Shown here piece after piece: positions 17,131 through 27,034 of a stretch of DNA of 64,000 nucleotides. The stretch is from NCBI GenBank assembly GCA_947624785.1, contig CANQLV010000013.1:17791-81790 (forward strand). The letters run 5' to 3'. The notes beneath the pieces were generated by a model. It was not told the origin of the DNA. It did no database searches and was given only the letters and a program-made list of their open reading frames with translations. A program made the position numbers and the translations under genes. The stretch's first letter is position 1, and each line of letters begins with the position of its first letter. This DNA is from Akkermansia muciniphila (GTDB taxonomy: Bacteria > Verrucomicrobiota > Verrucomicrobiia > Verrucomicrobiales > Akkermansiaceae).

Positions 17131-18258
17131 ATGTCCGCCTCCGGAACACCCCTGCCCTGGGACCGGGACAACGGCCCCTGCGTGATGGCGCCCCCCCATT
17201 TGAGGGATTGGGCGGAAGAGGCCGCCGCCTTCCTTTCCCGCCGGGGCATGGATGGGGTCACGGCCTTTGCCACGTCCGGTTCTTCCGGCTCACCGCCCAA
17301 AGCCATTTTATTCACCCGCCGCGCCCTGGACGTCTGCGCGCGCGGAGCCCTGGACCACCTGCGCGCGGAATATGGGGACTGGTGCTGCCCCCTGCCCGTC
17401 TGGCACGTGGGGGGTGCCATGATTTACCTGCGCGCGGCCCTGGCCGGGACCGCCGTCCATGCGCTTCACGGCAAGTGGAACCCGCAGGCCTATGCGGACC
17501 TGATGAAAAACTCCGGGGCCCGCTGGTCCTCCCTGGTTCCCACGCAGGTGGTTGACCTGGTCAATCTGCGCCTCCGCGCGCCTTCTACCGCCGGATGCAT
17601 CATCGTGGGCGGAGGGGGGCTGGACATGGAGACGGGCAGAAAAGCCCGCGCCCTCGGCTGGCCCGTGGTGCAGAGCTACGGCATGACGGAGTCCGGCTCC
17701 CAGCTTGCCACGGCTCTGCCCGGCGATCCGTACCACACGGACCGCCTTTCCCTGCTGCCCCATTGGGAGACGAAGACGGACGAGGACGGCCTCCTGCGCT
17801 TCCAGGGGGAAGGCAAGCTGTGCGGCCGCCTGCTGACGCGGCCCCATGGAGGTTTTCTGCTGGAACGGGTGGAGCCGCAGGAGTGGTGGCGCACCCGCGA
17901 CCTGGTGCGCCTGGAGGGGCGTTTGCTGACTTTCCTGCGCCGGGCGGACAGGCTCGTCAAAGTCCTGGGGGAACTGGTGGATCCGGACGCCGTCCAGGAC
18001 GCGCTGCGCCGCAGTGTTCCGGAGGCGGTCGTGGAGGCCGTTCCTCACCCTCGGGCCGGAATGGAGCTGGTCGCCTGCGGTCCCGCCGCTCCTCCGCTGG
18101 AACGCGCGTGCCGCGAATGGAATGCGGCGGCTCCCGGCCCCCAGCGCATCCGGGCCGTCATGGAAACGTCCATCCCCCTGACGGTGATGGGAAAACTGGA
18201 CCGCAGCCGGCTGCGCGCGCTACTGAAGGAACACCCGGAAAAACTGCGGGAGGTTTAG
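17131..18258 (+). CDS. menE: MenE-like o-succinylbenzoate-CoA ligase (AMP-binding)
   Basis: A 375-residue adenylate-forming enzyme, short in the way MenE proteins often are. It would activate o-succinylbenzoate with CoA in menaquinone synthesis. The P-loop-like 'FATSGSSGSPPKAILFTRRA', 'QSYGMTESGSQ', 'WWRTRDLVRLEG' and the lysine loop 'IPLTVMGKLDRSRL' are in the right order. The N-terminal domain is about 1-290 and the C-terminal lid domain about 290-375. Other men genes are not adjacent. Other short acyl-CoA ligases cannot be wholly excluded. Confidence 0.82.
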   Translation: MSASGTPLPWDRDNGPCVMAPPHLRDWAEEAAAFLSRRGMDGVTAFATSGSSGSPPKAILFTRRALDVCARGALDHLRAEYGDWCCPLPVWHVGGAMIYLRAALAGTAVHALHGKWNPQAYADLMKNSGARWSSLVPTQVVDLVNLRLRAPSTAGCIIVGGGGLDMETGRKARALGWPVVQSYGMTESGSQLATALPGDPYHTDRLSLLPHWETKTDEDGLLRFQGEGKLCGRLLTRPHGGFLLERVEPQEWWRTRDLVRLEGRLLTFLRRADRLVKVLGELVDPDAVQDALRRSVPEAVVEAVPHPRAGMELVACGPAAPPLERACREWNAAAPGPQRIRAVMETSIPLTVMGKLDRSRLRALLKEHPEKLREV

Positions 18259-18550
18259 TGAGAGGCATTCTCACGGGGCTCTTGTTAAACATAATCCGGA
18301 CTGGATGGACTGAATGGACGGAAGGGGCACAGGGGGGGTTAACATCCCTTGTTTATTTTGTCCATTCCACCTCTGCCGGCTATCATTATCCTCCACCTTG
18401 CGAGCTGCCGCACATGTGCCCGCAGCTTCCCGCCACAGCTTCATTTGCCTTCTTTAAAAAAAGAACGTGACATCATCAATATTTAAACATTCAGGCACGT
18501 GAAAAACGCTTGTAGGGCAGAGGTTTTTCCTGTTAGAAAAGAGTTGATCC
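18259..18550. other. Intergenic region, no gene seen
   Basis: About 290 bp. It contains short imperfect tandem copies of a TGGACTGAATGGAC-like unit near 18300-18325 and a G7 run; no ORF or RNA recognised. Confidence 0.4.
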
Positions 18551-21343
18551 ATGCGTGCCCGTCTTCTGCTTATTCCCTTTATTTTTTCCGTTCCGGTTCA
18601 TGCCCAGGACATTCCGTCCCAGGCAGGGGCAAATCCGCCCGTGCAGGTGGAGCAAGCCCAGGCCCGGGACCTTTCCCAGCTGCCCATGGACGGCGGCTGG
18701 ACGTATGGGGAATTGCTCGGCAAGGCGGCCGCGGGCGACTTCCGGGCCAATATGCTGGCCGGGGAGTACTGGATGGGGCTTTATTACCTGAACCGGGGGG
18801 ACCTGCCGCTGGCCTGCCTGGAGCACATGCAGCATTTTTTCCGTGAAGCGGCCGCCAAATCCGGACATCCGGCTCCCAGGCTCATGATGACGGACCCCTA
18901 CGGGATTTTCGGGATTTTCAAGGCGCAGCCCATGCAGCCGGAGCACGCGGAATGGCTGGACGCCTGCCGCAAGCTGGCCGAGAAGGGAGACATGGACGCC
19001 GTCACGGCGCTGTACACCGTTACGGATTTGCCGGAAGCCGAGTTGAAGCGCTACCTCTCCCCCCTGGAAAAGAAAGCCGCCTCCGGCGACCAGGACGCGC
19101 TGGCCCAGCTCGCCTTTATCAGGGTGGACTGGCTGAAGGAAGACCCCGGCAAGGTGCTTGAGTCCCTGGCGAAGCACCGGAAAGACGCCAAACCGGTTCT
19201 TCTGGCCCGGATGGGGGAACTGGCCCTTTCCCTGGGTGGAGGCCCCTCCGGCAACGATCCGGACGGCAGGGAGTGGCGGGACATGGCCGGCCAGCTCCTT
19301 TCCCAAGCTGCGGAGAAGGGGCACGCGGCAGCCATGCGCCTGCTGGCGGAGATGACGAAGGGAACTGCCGCGGAGCAGTCCGGGAAACTTCTGGCGGAAT
19401 TGCGTTCCAGAGGTGATCTGGAATCCCTGCTGGGCGGCCTTTCCGGCTGCATGAAGGAGAAACGGGGAAGCGTGGACGGGTACCTGCTCCAGACGCTGTT
19501 TGACCAGGCCCGCAAGCTGGGCAGCAACAACGCCTATGCCTGGTACGCCCAGTTGATTTCCGAAGCGAAGCCCCCCCAGGAGCAGGAGCTGCGCAAGGCC
19601 GCCCTGGACCTGCTGGCCCTTCATGACGAACGGGGCATGCCCTTCCTGAAGGAACCGCTTTCCTTCCCCCAGAAAAAGCTTAACCAGCTTCCCCCCTATG
19701 CCAAAACGCACAAGGAGCTGGAGCTGGCCTCCCAGCTTGGAGACGCGGATTCCAGCGTCCAGCTGGGCGAGCTGTGGAAGGAGGAACTGGCCAATACCAT
19801 GGACTCCATAGGAAAAGCCCATGAAGCGCAGGAGAACATGCGCACGTGGTACAAGCAGGCGGCGGAAGAGGGCCACCCCCTCGCCAGGCTGCGCCTGGCC
19901 CAGATGGAAAACCCGGATTTGATGGACAAGCCGGCCGCGGAACCCGCCAGAACGCTGCTGAACGACTGCCTGGTGAAAGCCGCCTCCGGGGATTTCATTA
20001 CGCTGAGAGGGATTTCCGAATACGTCACGCCGGAACAGTGGGAAGAGCTGACCGCCTCCCTCCGCAAAAAAGCCCAGGAAGGGGACGCCCGCAGCCAGGC
20101 GGACCTGGCCTACCTGATGCTGTTCAGCTACAGGAGCGAGGAATCCGGCTATCCGGAAGCCCTGGCCTGGGCCCGGCTTTCCGCCGGACAGGGGGATCCC
20201 TGCGGCATGTACGTGCTGGGCCGCGCCCTTATTTACGAATTCGGCCTGGAAAAACGCATGGCGGAAGGGGATTCCTGGATGTTCCGGGGGGCCCTGAAGG
20301 GCCATGTGGACGCAGCGGACATGTGGAGCTCCAATAATGAAAATCTTCAGCCTTACAGCGCCATGATGCACGGCCTGGCGGCGCGGGGGCACATTCCCTC
20401 CCTGCTTTTCCTCGCCAACCAGGCGGCCTATCCCCAGCATACGGAGGAAACGGCGGCGCAGGACGCCAGACGAAATACCTCCCATTCCGCCTACCAGCAG
20501 GTCAAGCTGAGCTTGAATAGTGAGGAAGGAAACACCCCGCCGTGGCTCCGCAAGCCGGGGCAGAAGGATAACGCGGAAGATACGCTGACGGACGCCGGAG
20601 CCGTCCCCCCGTGGATGACGCCGTCCGGCAGGGAACGCCAGGCCCCTGCCCCGAAAACCATCAATCCGGAAGCCGTGAAGTTCTGGGAACAGGCCGTGGA
20701 ACTCGGCAGCCTGACCGCCCTGGACGAACTGGCCAATTATTATGAAACCGTGGCCGGAAACGTGCAGGACCCCGCGGAACGGCAGCAGCTTCTGGCCTCC
20801 GCCATGACGGCGGCCACCGCGCTGGTGAAGAAGGAGGACGTGCGCGGTCTCAAGAGGCTGGCCCGCTATTACGAGCAGGGAATCGGCGTGCAGGCGAACA
20901 AGGAGCTTCACAAGGATTATGTGCTGAAAGCCGCCGCAACCAAAGACCCGGAAGCCCTGGTGGAAAAGGCGCGCCTGCTCATCAAGGGAGAGGATATGGA
21001 GCCGGACCCGAAAACGGCGATGGACATTCTGACCAAGCTGGAACAGAACCAGACGCATGCCGTGCCCGGCATGTACTTCCTGCTCGGCTACCTGCACGAG
21101 GAAGGCCTCGGCACCCCTCAGGATATGGCCCTGGCCTACCAGTTTTACATCAAGGGCGCGGAACAGGACGACGCCAAGTCCATGAATAACCTGGGCTCCA
21201 TGTACGAACGCGGAACAGGCGTAGCCAAGGACCTGGCGGAAGCCCGGAAGTGGTACGAACAGGCGGCTGAGCTGGGGAATGAAGACGCCCGTGCGAATGT
21301 GGAGCGGGTGAAGGAAAAGATTAAGAAGAAGGCGGGGAAATAG
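18551..21343 (+). CDS. Secreted Sel1-like repeat protein
   Basis: A 930-residue protein with a signal peptide (LLLIPFIFSVPVHAQD). It is mostly helical and built of Sel1-like/TPR-like units, clearest in the C-terminal third: 'LKRLARYYEQGIGVQANKEL', 'FLLGYLHEEGLGTPQDMALA' and 'MNNLGSMYERGTGVAKDLAE'. The middle has weaker copies and a proline-rich linker near 660-710. Sel1 repeats act as protein-binding scaffolds; no enzymatic domain is visible. It stands alone between two intergenic gaps. An envelope role is likely but no partner can be named. Confidence 0.85.
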   Translation: MRARLLLIPFIFSVPVHAQDIPSQAGANPPVQVEQAQARDLSQLPMDGGWTYGELLGKAAAGDFRANMLAGEYWMGLYYLNRGDLPLACLEHMQHFFREAAAKSGHPAPRLMMTDPYGIFGIFKAQPMQPEHAEWLDACRKLAEKGDMDAVTALYTVTDLPEAELKRYLSPLEKKAASGDQDALAQLAFIRVDWLKEDPGKVLESLAKHRKDAKPVLLARMGELALSLGGGPSGNDPDGREWRDMAGQLLSQAAEKGHAAAMRLLAEMTKGTAAEQSGKLLAELRSRGDLESLLGGLSGCMKEKRGSVDGYLLQTLFDQARKLGSNNAYAWYAQLISEAKPPQEQELRKAALDLLALHDERGMPFLKEPLSFPQKKLNQLPPYAKTHKELELASQLGDADSSVQLGELWKEELANTMDSIGKAHEAQENMRTWYKQAAEEGHPLARLRLAQMENPDLMDKPAAEPARTLLNDCLVKAASGDFITLRGISEYVTPEQWEELTASLRKKAQEGDARSQADLAYLMLFSYRSEESGYPEALAWARLSAGQGDPCGMYVLGRALIYEFGLEKRMAEGDSWMFRGALKGHVDAADMWSSNNENLQPYSAMMHGLAARGHIPSLLFLANQAAYPQHTEETAAQDARRNTSHSAYQQVKLSLNSEEGNTPPWLRKPGQKDNAEDTLTDAGAVPPWMTPSGRERQAPAPKTINPEAVKFWEQAVELGSLTALDELANYYETVAGNVQDPAERQQLLASAMTAATALVKKEDVRGLKRLARYYEQGIGVQANKELHKDYVLKAAATKDPEALVEKARLLIKGEDMEPDPKTAMDILTKLEQNQTHAVPGMYFLLGYLHEEGLGTPQDMALAYQFYIKGAEQDDAKSMNNLGSMYERGTGVAKDLAEARKWYEQAAELGNEDARANVERVKEKIKKKAGK

Positions 21344-21627
21344 CCTGCGCCTTTGCCCGGTGAATGCCGCGGAACGGGTTTGCGGGTGCACGGAGCGCCG
21401 CACCGGCTGGGAATGAGGTGAGGGAAGAGAGCGCGATTCTTCAAGGGGACCTTCCCTGTTTTCAAGGGGGGCATTCAAGGTTCGCGCATCCTGCGCATGC
21501 GTGGCCGTCCAGCCGCCCGCATGCGCATATGGAGTTCCCTGTTCCGGCCATACCGTGCCGGGATTGATTTTGCCTTCCGCGGAGGAAGCAGGGACGGAAA
21601 GGCGCTCCATAAGGAGTGCGGCTGAAG
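21344..21627. other. Intergenic region between convergent genes
   Basis: About 280 bp between the Sel1-repeat gene and the GH18 gene, which converge. I see no supportable ORF, clear terminator or repeat. Confidence 0.4.
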
Positions 21628-24600
21628 TTATTCCCGCGTGACTTTCAGGCGCAGGAAGCGCCGCTTCATGGAACTGTCCTGCACGGGCTCCTCATCCCGG
21701 AATTCGGCAGACGTTTTTCCGGCGGTTTCCACTTCCCCCAGGGAAGTCCAGTCGACCAGGTCCGGGGAGGCTTCCACTTCATGCTTTACCTCCGCCGCCT
21801 GCGGATTTACCGGCCACCGCAGTACCAGATGCCTGTTCCCGTCCGCGCCCTCTTCCACGGATACCTTCGTCACGCTTCCGCAGGGTTTCAGGGGATCCAG
21901 GCCCGTGGCGTATTTCATCAGGTTGGTGACGCCGTCCCCGGCGGGAGCGGCATCCGCAGCCGTCCGGTCCGCCGTGGCGTCCGGCGGGAAGGTTTCCTGC
22001 ACCCACTTGTCATAGCCTGCCAGGTCTGCCCCGGCCTGAGTCACGGTGACGGCGCATTCCTGCTTGTCGGAAGCGCGGAACACCACCGTTCCGGACCGTC
22101 CGGCGGCGGATTTGTTTTCCGACGCCGTCAGGATGACCGTGGTCCGGCCGATACCGGAAGCGGCGGAAACGGAAATCCATTCCGGGGATTCCGCCACCAC
22201 CCAGCCCAGGGCTTCCTCTTCCATCTGCACTTCCACATCCACCGCCCCTCCGGCGGCGGGAACGGATGCCCCCACGCGGGACAAGCAGAACGGCGAGGCC
22301 GTGACGGGGAACGACGTGGAAGATACGTAGCGGTTGGCGGCGCGCAGCAGGGAGCGGCGGTCAAAGTAGTTGTTGCTTCCGGAAGCGTCCGCCGCGTCCA
22401 GTCCCATGTCCCAGTACATGAAGCCGGCCAGCTTCTGGTCGCTGATGTATTTGGCTTTCTTCCTGACGGTGGTGACGCCGTTGTAATGCAGCGTCAGATT
22501 GAGACCGGAGTAGGAATAGACGGCCGTGTCATTGTCGGGGTTGTCCGCTTCCGGGCAATTGGCGGCAATGTCCCTGTAGCCCTTGATGTAGTCTCCCGGC
22601 TTTTTCCCGTCAGGCAGTCCGGAGGTTCCGGGAGTTCCCTGAAAGGGAGCGCTCAGGATGATTTTTTTATCCGGAAAGCCCTGATTCCTGAATTTTCCGC
22701 AGGCGGATACCATGCTGTTATAGGTATTCACGTCAATGGCCGGCCCATAATTCTGGAAGGTGAAGTAGTCCACATACTGCATGTAGGCGGCGGGGAACCA
22801 GTAGGCGACGGTATGCAGGGAGATGGAAAAGAACATGTCCGGATTCGTCTCCCGGATGGACTGGGCCAGTTGCCCGTAGCTGGTCCATTTTCCGTCCCCC
22901 TGGTACAGCCATTCAAAGTCCAGGTCCACTCCGTCCAGCGGGTATTTTTTCAACAGGTCCCTGATGCCGTCCGCAAACCTCTGGCGGGCGGCGGCATTCG
23001 TCAGCATGGTGCTCCACGCGCCGCCGGCAATGCCCAGGCGGATGCGCATGCCCCCCACCCCTTCCGTCATGCCGCGCAGGGTGCGCACATGCTCCGCCCA
23101 GGAGGCGGTATCACGGCCGAAGACACCGCTGTTCCCCCAGCGGGCCACCATGAGGCGGTCATTCCAGTTAGGCTGGACTTCCGTGCCCAGGCGGCCGGCC
23201 GGCCGGGCCAGGTGCCATACGCGCATTTCATCTATTTTCCCCTTCAGGTTCCGGCCCACGACGGCATTCGGCGTGCCGTTCATTTCCCCGGCGGCGACCG
23301 CTGCCGTTTCCAGGGGGGAACCGTTGACGTAAAAGACGCCCGTCCCCGCCGTGGAATTGCGGATGAACGCCAGCCAGAAGTATTCATGGAGGGCCACGGC
23401 GGGCAGGTGCGCTTCCCACGCGGCGGTGGAACCCACTTGCAGGCGCGCCTTGTAATGGCCGTCCGCCCACGCCAGCGTCATGGACACGCTGTCGTTTTCA
23501 AACAGGGTGACGTTCTGCTCCCCGGCGGATAGAGCCAGGTTCACTTCAATCGTGAACGCGTTGGCATTGCTGCCCGCCAGCAGTCCGTTGCCCACGTTCA
23601 TATAAGCGTCTTCTCCGGTGAATTCCAGAACGTTCGTCCGCGCGCCGTCAGCGGGGAGAAGCTGCACGCCCCGGCTTTCCGTCACGTCGTTGTCCGGGTA
23701 GGAAAAGCTGATGTCCCCATTGGCGGCGGCGGAAGCGGCGCCGATGTAAATGATATCCGAGTTATTGATCATGTGGGGCCGGGACGGCCAGTTCCACATG
23801 ATATGGCTTTCGCGGACGTATCCGGTCACCAGCATGTAGCGGAAGGTGTTGTTGTCCGTGACGATGGAGAATTCCGTGCCGGACGGCGTCACCGCCTGGT
23901 ACGGGCGGGTGAAGGAGCTGCCCGTTTTATCCGCGAATTCCGTCCACTTGGCGTCCCGGAAGTCTCCGTCCAGCCGCCACAGCCCCACCAGGCGGCCATA
24001 CCTGGGGTGGGCCATGGGCAGCGGCCCCGTCAGGAAAAAGTCGTCCTCCACAGTCCCCAGCTCCGCATTCCAGAACCGCAGTTCGTCCCTGGCGCCCTTG
24101 AACCGCGCCGCCAGCACCAGGCCTGTCCAGCCGTTTTTCATGGAGGCCAGGTAAGGCGCGGCGGGAGCGGTTCCCGCCAATGTTCCGTCCACATACAGGC
24201 TGACGTTTTCCGTTCCCAGGACCACGGCCACATGGTGCCAGGTTCCGGCGGCGAAGGGCTGGCCGGAAGCCTCCACGGAAGCGGGCGTTTCCTCATTCCC
24301 GGATTCCAGATGAAGACGGCCTCCGTTCAGGGAGAGCGTGGAAGCCCCCAGGGCAAGAATGGCGCCGGAGGCGGTGTCCTCATCCGGCCTGACCCACAGC
24401 TCACAGGTCATTTCCCCCGTTCCGGTCCAGGCATCCGCAGGAACGGGAAGCGCCACCGGAGAGGAAAGGACGGTGAGCGCCCTGTTGTGGAGCACGCTGA
24501 CGGGCCGCGGCTCCGGAGCGGAAGGAGCCGGGGTATCATCCGTGCGGACAGTCAGCGCATTCAAATTCAGTGCTCCGGTTCCGGCGGAGTTGCCTTCCTT

Positions 24601-25335
24601 CACCACGTCAAAAACGAGCGTCCCGGCCTCATCCGCCGCCGCAGTCCATTCCATCGCCATATAGGTATCCGCGTCCGCCGTGTTGACGCCTCCTTTCCAC
24701 GTGTCTTCCGTGCGGGAACCGGTGGAGGTCTGAAGCGCCTTCACGTCCACATGAGCGCCGGACACCAGGGAAATGGACTGGTACGCGGGCCTGCCGTTGC
24801 CCAGGAAAAAAGAAACGGCATATTCCTTGCCGGGCGCCAGTCCGGAGAGGGAAACGCGCACCGTGCCGGCCCGGATCGCCATGCCGTTAGTGAATAATTG
24901 CAAACTCGTATTCAGGGCTTCCCCATGATTAGGAAAGGAGAAAACACTTTCCGCCTCCAGCACGCCGCCCGGCTGAGCTCCGCGGGTTTCCCCCTTTTCC
25001 CGCCACGTTGAATTGGCGTTGTTATAGCACATGTTTCCCACGCTCGCTTCCGATTTGGCCGTTACCGCCAGATAAACGGAGCGTCCGAACAGCGTTCCGG
25101 CCAGAAGGGGGGAGGAAGAGGCTTCCAGATTATTCCTCCGCAGGGGCACGCTTTTCAGCGTGGAGGACGGCGTGACGGTCACCACCCCCATATTCGTCCA
25201 GCCCGGCTGCGCCGCAGAAGCCGCATTGCCGAAGTCCACGCCGAATGTTTCCACCGTTCCCGCACCCCGCACCGGATTTCCCAGAGCGGAGAGTACCACC
25301 GCCACAAGGACGCCGAAGAGAGATTTCTTTTTCAT
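21628..25335 (-). CDS. Multidomain secreted GH18 glycoside hydrolase
   Basis: A 1235-residue exported enzyme, starting at MKKKSLFG with a signal peptide ending near 'VRGAG'; the tracked upstream 38 codons are discarded. Domains by eye: residues 30-290, a beta-rich domain also found in the PEP-CTERM protein next door; about 300-450, LamG ('GTWHHVAVVLGTENVSLYVD'); about 590-715, a second LamG; about 715-1010, the GH18 barrel with catalytic motif 'DGVDLDFEW' (DxxDxDxE complete, near residue 800); about 1015-1105, a BACON-like domain ('GWVVAESPEWISVSAASG'); then a C-terminal region. GH18 includes chitinases and endo-beta-N-acetylglucosaminidases; given the mucin-type context the latter is plausible. 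It has no PEP-CTERM of its own. Confidence 0.9.
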   Translation of the reverse strand: MKKKSLFGVLVAVVLSALGNPVRGAGTVETFGVDFGNAASAAQPGWTNMGVVTVTPSSTLKSVPLRRNNLEASSSPLLAGTLFGRSVYLAVTAKSEASVGNMCYNNANSTWREKGETRGAQPGGVLEAESVFSFPNHGEALNTSLQLFTNGMAIRAGTVRVSLSGLAPGKEYAVSFFLGNGRPAYQSISLVSGAHVDVKALQTSTGSRTEDTWKGGVNTADADTYMAMEWTAAADEAGTLVFDVVKEGNSAGTGALNLNALTVRTDDTPAPSAPEPRPVSVLHNRALTVLSSPVALPVPADAWTGTGEMTCELWVRPDEDTASGAILALGASTLSLNGGRLHLESGNEETPASVEASGQPFAAGTWHHVAVVLGTENVSLYVDGTLAGTAPAAPYLASMKNGWTGLVLAARFKGARDELRFWNAELGTVEDDFFLTGPLPMAHPRYGRLVGLWRLDGDFRDAKWTEFADKTGSSFTRPYQAVTPSGTEFSIVTDNNTFRYMLVTGYVRESHIMWNWPSRPHMINNSDIIYIGAASAAANGDISFSYPDNDVTESRGVQLLPADGARTNVLEFTGEDAYMNVGNGLLAGSNANAFTIEVNLALSAGEQNVTLFENDSVSMTLAWADGHYKARLQVGSTAAWEAHLPAVALHEYFWLAFIRNSTAGTGVFYVNGSPLETAAVAAGEMNGTPNAVVGRNLKGKIDEMRVWHLARPAGRLGTEVQPNWNDRLMVARWGNSGVFGRDTASWAEHVRTLRGMTEGVGGMRIRLGIAGGAWSTMLTNAAARQRFADGIRDLLKKYPLDGVDLDFEWLYQGDGKWTSYGQLAQSIRETNPDMFFSISLHTVAYWFPAAYMQYVDYFTFQNYGPAIDVNTYNSMVSACGKFRNQGFPDKKIILSAPFQGTPGTSGLPDGKKPGDYIKGYRDIAANCPEADNPDNDTAVYSYSGLNLTLHYNGVTTVRKKAKYISDQKLAGFMYWDMGLDAADASGSNNYFDRRSLLRAANRYVSSTSFPVTASPFCLSRVGASVPAAGGAVDVEVQMEEEALGWVVAESPEWISVSAASGIGRTTVILTASENKSAAGRSGTVVFRASDKQECAVTVTQAGADLAGYDKWVQETFPPDATADRTAADAAPAGDGVTNLMKYATGLDPLKPCGSVTKVSVEEGADGNRHLVLRWPVNPQAAEVKHEVEASPDLVDWTSLGEVETAGKTSAEFRDEEPVQDSSMKRRFLRLKVTRE

Positions 25336-25349
25336 AGATATAAGATTAT

Positions 25350-25378
25350 TAAATAATCTAACAGATAGATTCCTGCAA
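25350..25378 (-). promoter_or_regulatory. Promoter and palindrome before GH18 gene
   Basis: On the minus strand TTGCAG and TATTTA are 17 bp apart. The -10 lies in a perfect palindrome, AGATTATTAAATAATCT (25343-25359). It would give a very short 5' leader of about 8 nt before ATG 25335, in line with the lack of a Shine-Dalgarno sequence there. Confidence 0.35.
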
Positions 25379-25468
25379 ATAAAAAATACCGGAAAGGAGA
25401 GATGAAAAACATTGCCGGTTCCATCCCTTCTTTCCGGACATTTCGTCAAAGATAATATTGAATGCTCC

Positions 25469-26278
25469 CTAGTTTTTGCGCCGCCGCAACAACAGCGCCG
25501 TCAGTCCGAGCAATCCCAGGGACGCCGTGGCCGGTTCAGGAATGGGCTCCGTTGCCAGCATGAACCCGTTTAAATTGATATCCCCACTTAAAACGTCCGC
25601 GGCCACGCCGGCGGCGCGTTCATAAGTGAGCGTCACCTGGCCCGCACTGTTTGTAGTGAATGCCCATTCCATCCCCACGCCGGAAGAATCCGTCGTTCCC
25701 TGAAAGGTTGATCCGGCCACCGTTCCCGCTCCTTCATACCCGTCCATCAGGCTGCCGGTGACATTGCTGACACCGCCCGAGAGGGTCATGCTGGTTTTAT
25801 TGGTAGAGAAGCCGCTGTTGCCCAGAACGTAGAGATAATAGGTGGTATTGGCCGCCAGGCCGCTCAGCGTGAATTGCAGGCCGACGGTCTGCCCCTTCAC
25901 CCCGTTGCATTTGCCGGAGATGGAAGATTGCGCCATGCTGTCCGGAAACAGGGAGTTGAGGGAGGGGGATGTGCCTGTTGCGTCCAGGTAACCCGCATTC
26001 ATGGCGGCGGTGCTTTTATACGCCATGGTGAGCGTGACGTCCTGACCGTCCAGATTGCCGAGAACCACGGACGGGGAAACGTCTCCCCCGTTTTTGCTCA
26101 AGGAAGCAATGGAGGCGTAGGAGGTGGCTTTTCCTCCCGTGATGGAGGAAGCCTGGGTAGCCACACTGATCCAATCCGAATCCCCGGCAGAGGAAGAACC
26201 CAGATTAATTTTCAGGGAAGCCGCAGAAGCCGCGGAAACGGCGCCTGCCAATAATAGCAGAATGAATGATTTCTTCAT
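25469..26278 (-). CDS. PEP-CTERM sorting-domain protein
   Basis: A 269-residue exported protein with a signal peptide (MKKSFILLLLAGAVSAASA) and a C-terminal PEP-CTERM sorting tag: 'IPEPATASLGLLGLTALLLR' followed by RRKN, i.e. Pro-Glu-Pro, one membrane helix and a basic end. Exosortase/EpsH systems are known to process such tags. The body is Ser/Thr/Gly-rich and beta-strand-like, and resembles the N-terminal domain of the GH18 enzyme downstream ('LSGLAANTTYYLYVLGN' against 'LSGLAPGKEYAVSFFLGN'). A surface carbohydrate-related role is likely but unproved. Confidence 0.85.
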   Translation of the reverse strand: MKKSFILLLLAGAVSAASAASLKINLGSSSAGDSDWISVATQASSITGGKATSYASIASLSKNGGDVSPSVVLGNLDGQDVTLTMAYKSTAAMNAGYLDATGTSPSLNSLFPDSMAQSSISGKCNGVKGQTVGLQFTLSGLAANTTYYLYVLGNSGFSTNKTSMTLSGGVSNVTGSLMDGYEGAGTVAGSTFQGTTDSSGVGMEWAFTTNSAGQVTLTYERAAGVAADVLSGDINLNGFMLATEPIPEPATASLGLLGLTALLLRRRKN

Positions 26279-26299
26279 GGTTTTAGCCAATTCACAAGA

Positions 26300-26328
26300 T
26301 GTATGCCGGATTTGGAATCCGGAGTCAA
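26300..26328 (-). promoter_or_regulatory. Promoter with palindromic spacer for the PEP-CTERM gene
   Basis: On the minus strand TTGACT (26328-26323) and CATACA (26305-26300) flank a spacer of exactly 17 bp that is itself a palindrome, CCGGATT-N3-AATCCGG. The same 16-bp core occurs once more, with its centre reversed, at 26807-26822. The location suggests an operator between -35 and -10. Confidence 0.45.
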
Positions 26329-27009
26329 GCCTACAAAACTGAAAGAAAAACGGTTTTGGAAGATTGGGCTTGCCAATATCGTGGGAATTGCCACAGGGAG
26401 TTCTTGAGGTGACGGGCTTTCTTTTCGTTCCCGCAATGGTTAGTAATCGTCTTTACACTTCGGCGGCGGTAGCCATCAGGGCGGGGAGGCCCCGGCTTCC
26501 AGACGATATGCGGCTGTGAAAGGGAACGGTGGAAATGTTGATGGCGGGCGGTTTTGCGGCTCCTTCTCCCGGAAATGAAAGGATCCCGTCTTTCGTTGTT
26601 GAAACTCTTTCTGTAGCGCAGTGGAAGCTCTCGTTTTTAATAGCCGTCACTACGTTCCGGCAGCAGTATTTATCAAGGACGGGAAGCCCTGGTTATCAGG
26701 GCGATATGCGACCGTGAAAAGGAAATGGGGAAATGGTGAGGAAGCGTCAACTTGGAGCATCCCTGAGTATCGCGAAAGACAACTTTTCCCACCTGTAGAA
26801 TCCATACCGGATTCCAAATCCGTCCGTTTTATAATCCTATCCTGACCAATAAGTTATTTTTTATCATTTAAAGCCTGAATATTCATGATTTCCAGACTTG
26901 ACCAAATATTCCTTTTCCTCCTGTCCATGAATTCCTCTTGATTATTCCGTTTTTTCATGGAGGAAGACGTTTTCACCCATCTGCGATTCTACACCCGGAA
27001 CCAACAAAG

Positions 27010-27034
27010 AAACGGACGGTTTCCCGTCCGTTTT
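27010..27034 (-). terminator. Terminator after the oxidoreductase gene
   Basis: AAACGGACGG pairs with CCGTCCGTTT around TTTC; on the minus strand it is followed by TTTCTTTG, about 30 bp after the stop codon at 27063. It could work in both directions. Confidence 0.6.

Noticed and set aside
17190-17197. C7 run in menE
   Set aside because: Short and inside a housekeeping-type gene; no alternative start context.
18300-18330. TGGACTGAATGGAC-like tandem units
   Set aside because: Only two imperfect copies; too short to call a repeat array.
18533-21610. 1025-residue minus ORF opposite the Sel1-repeat gene
   Set aside because: Antisense shadow; the plus frame has a signal peptide and clear Sel1 repeats.
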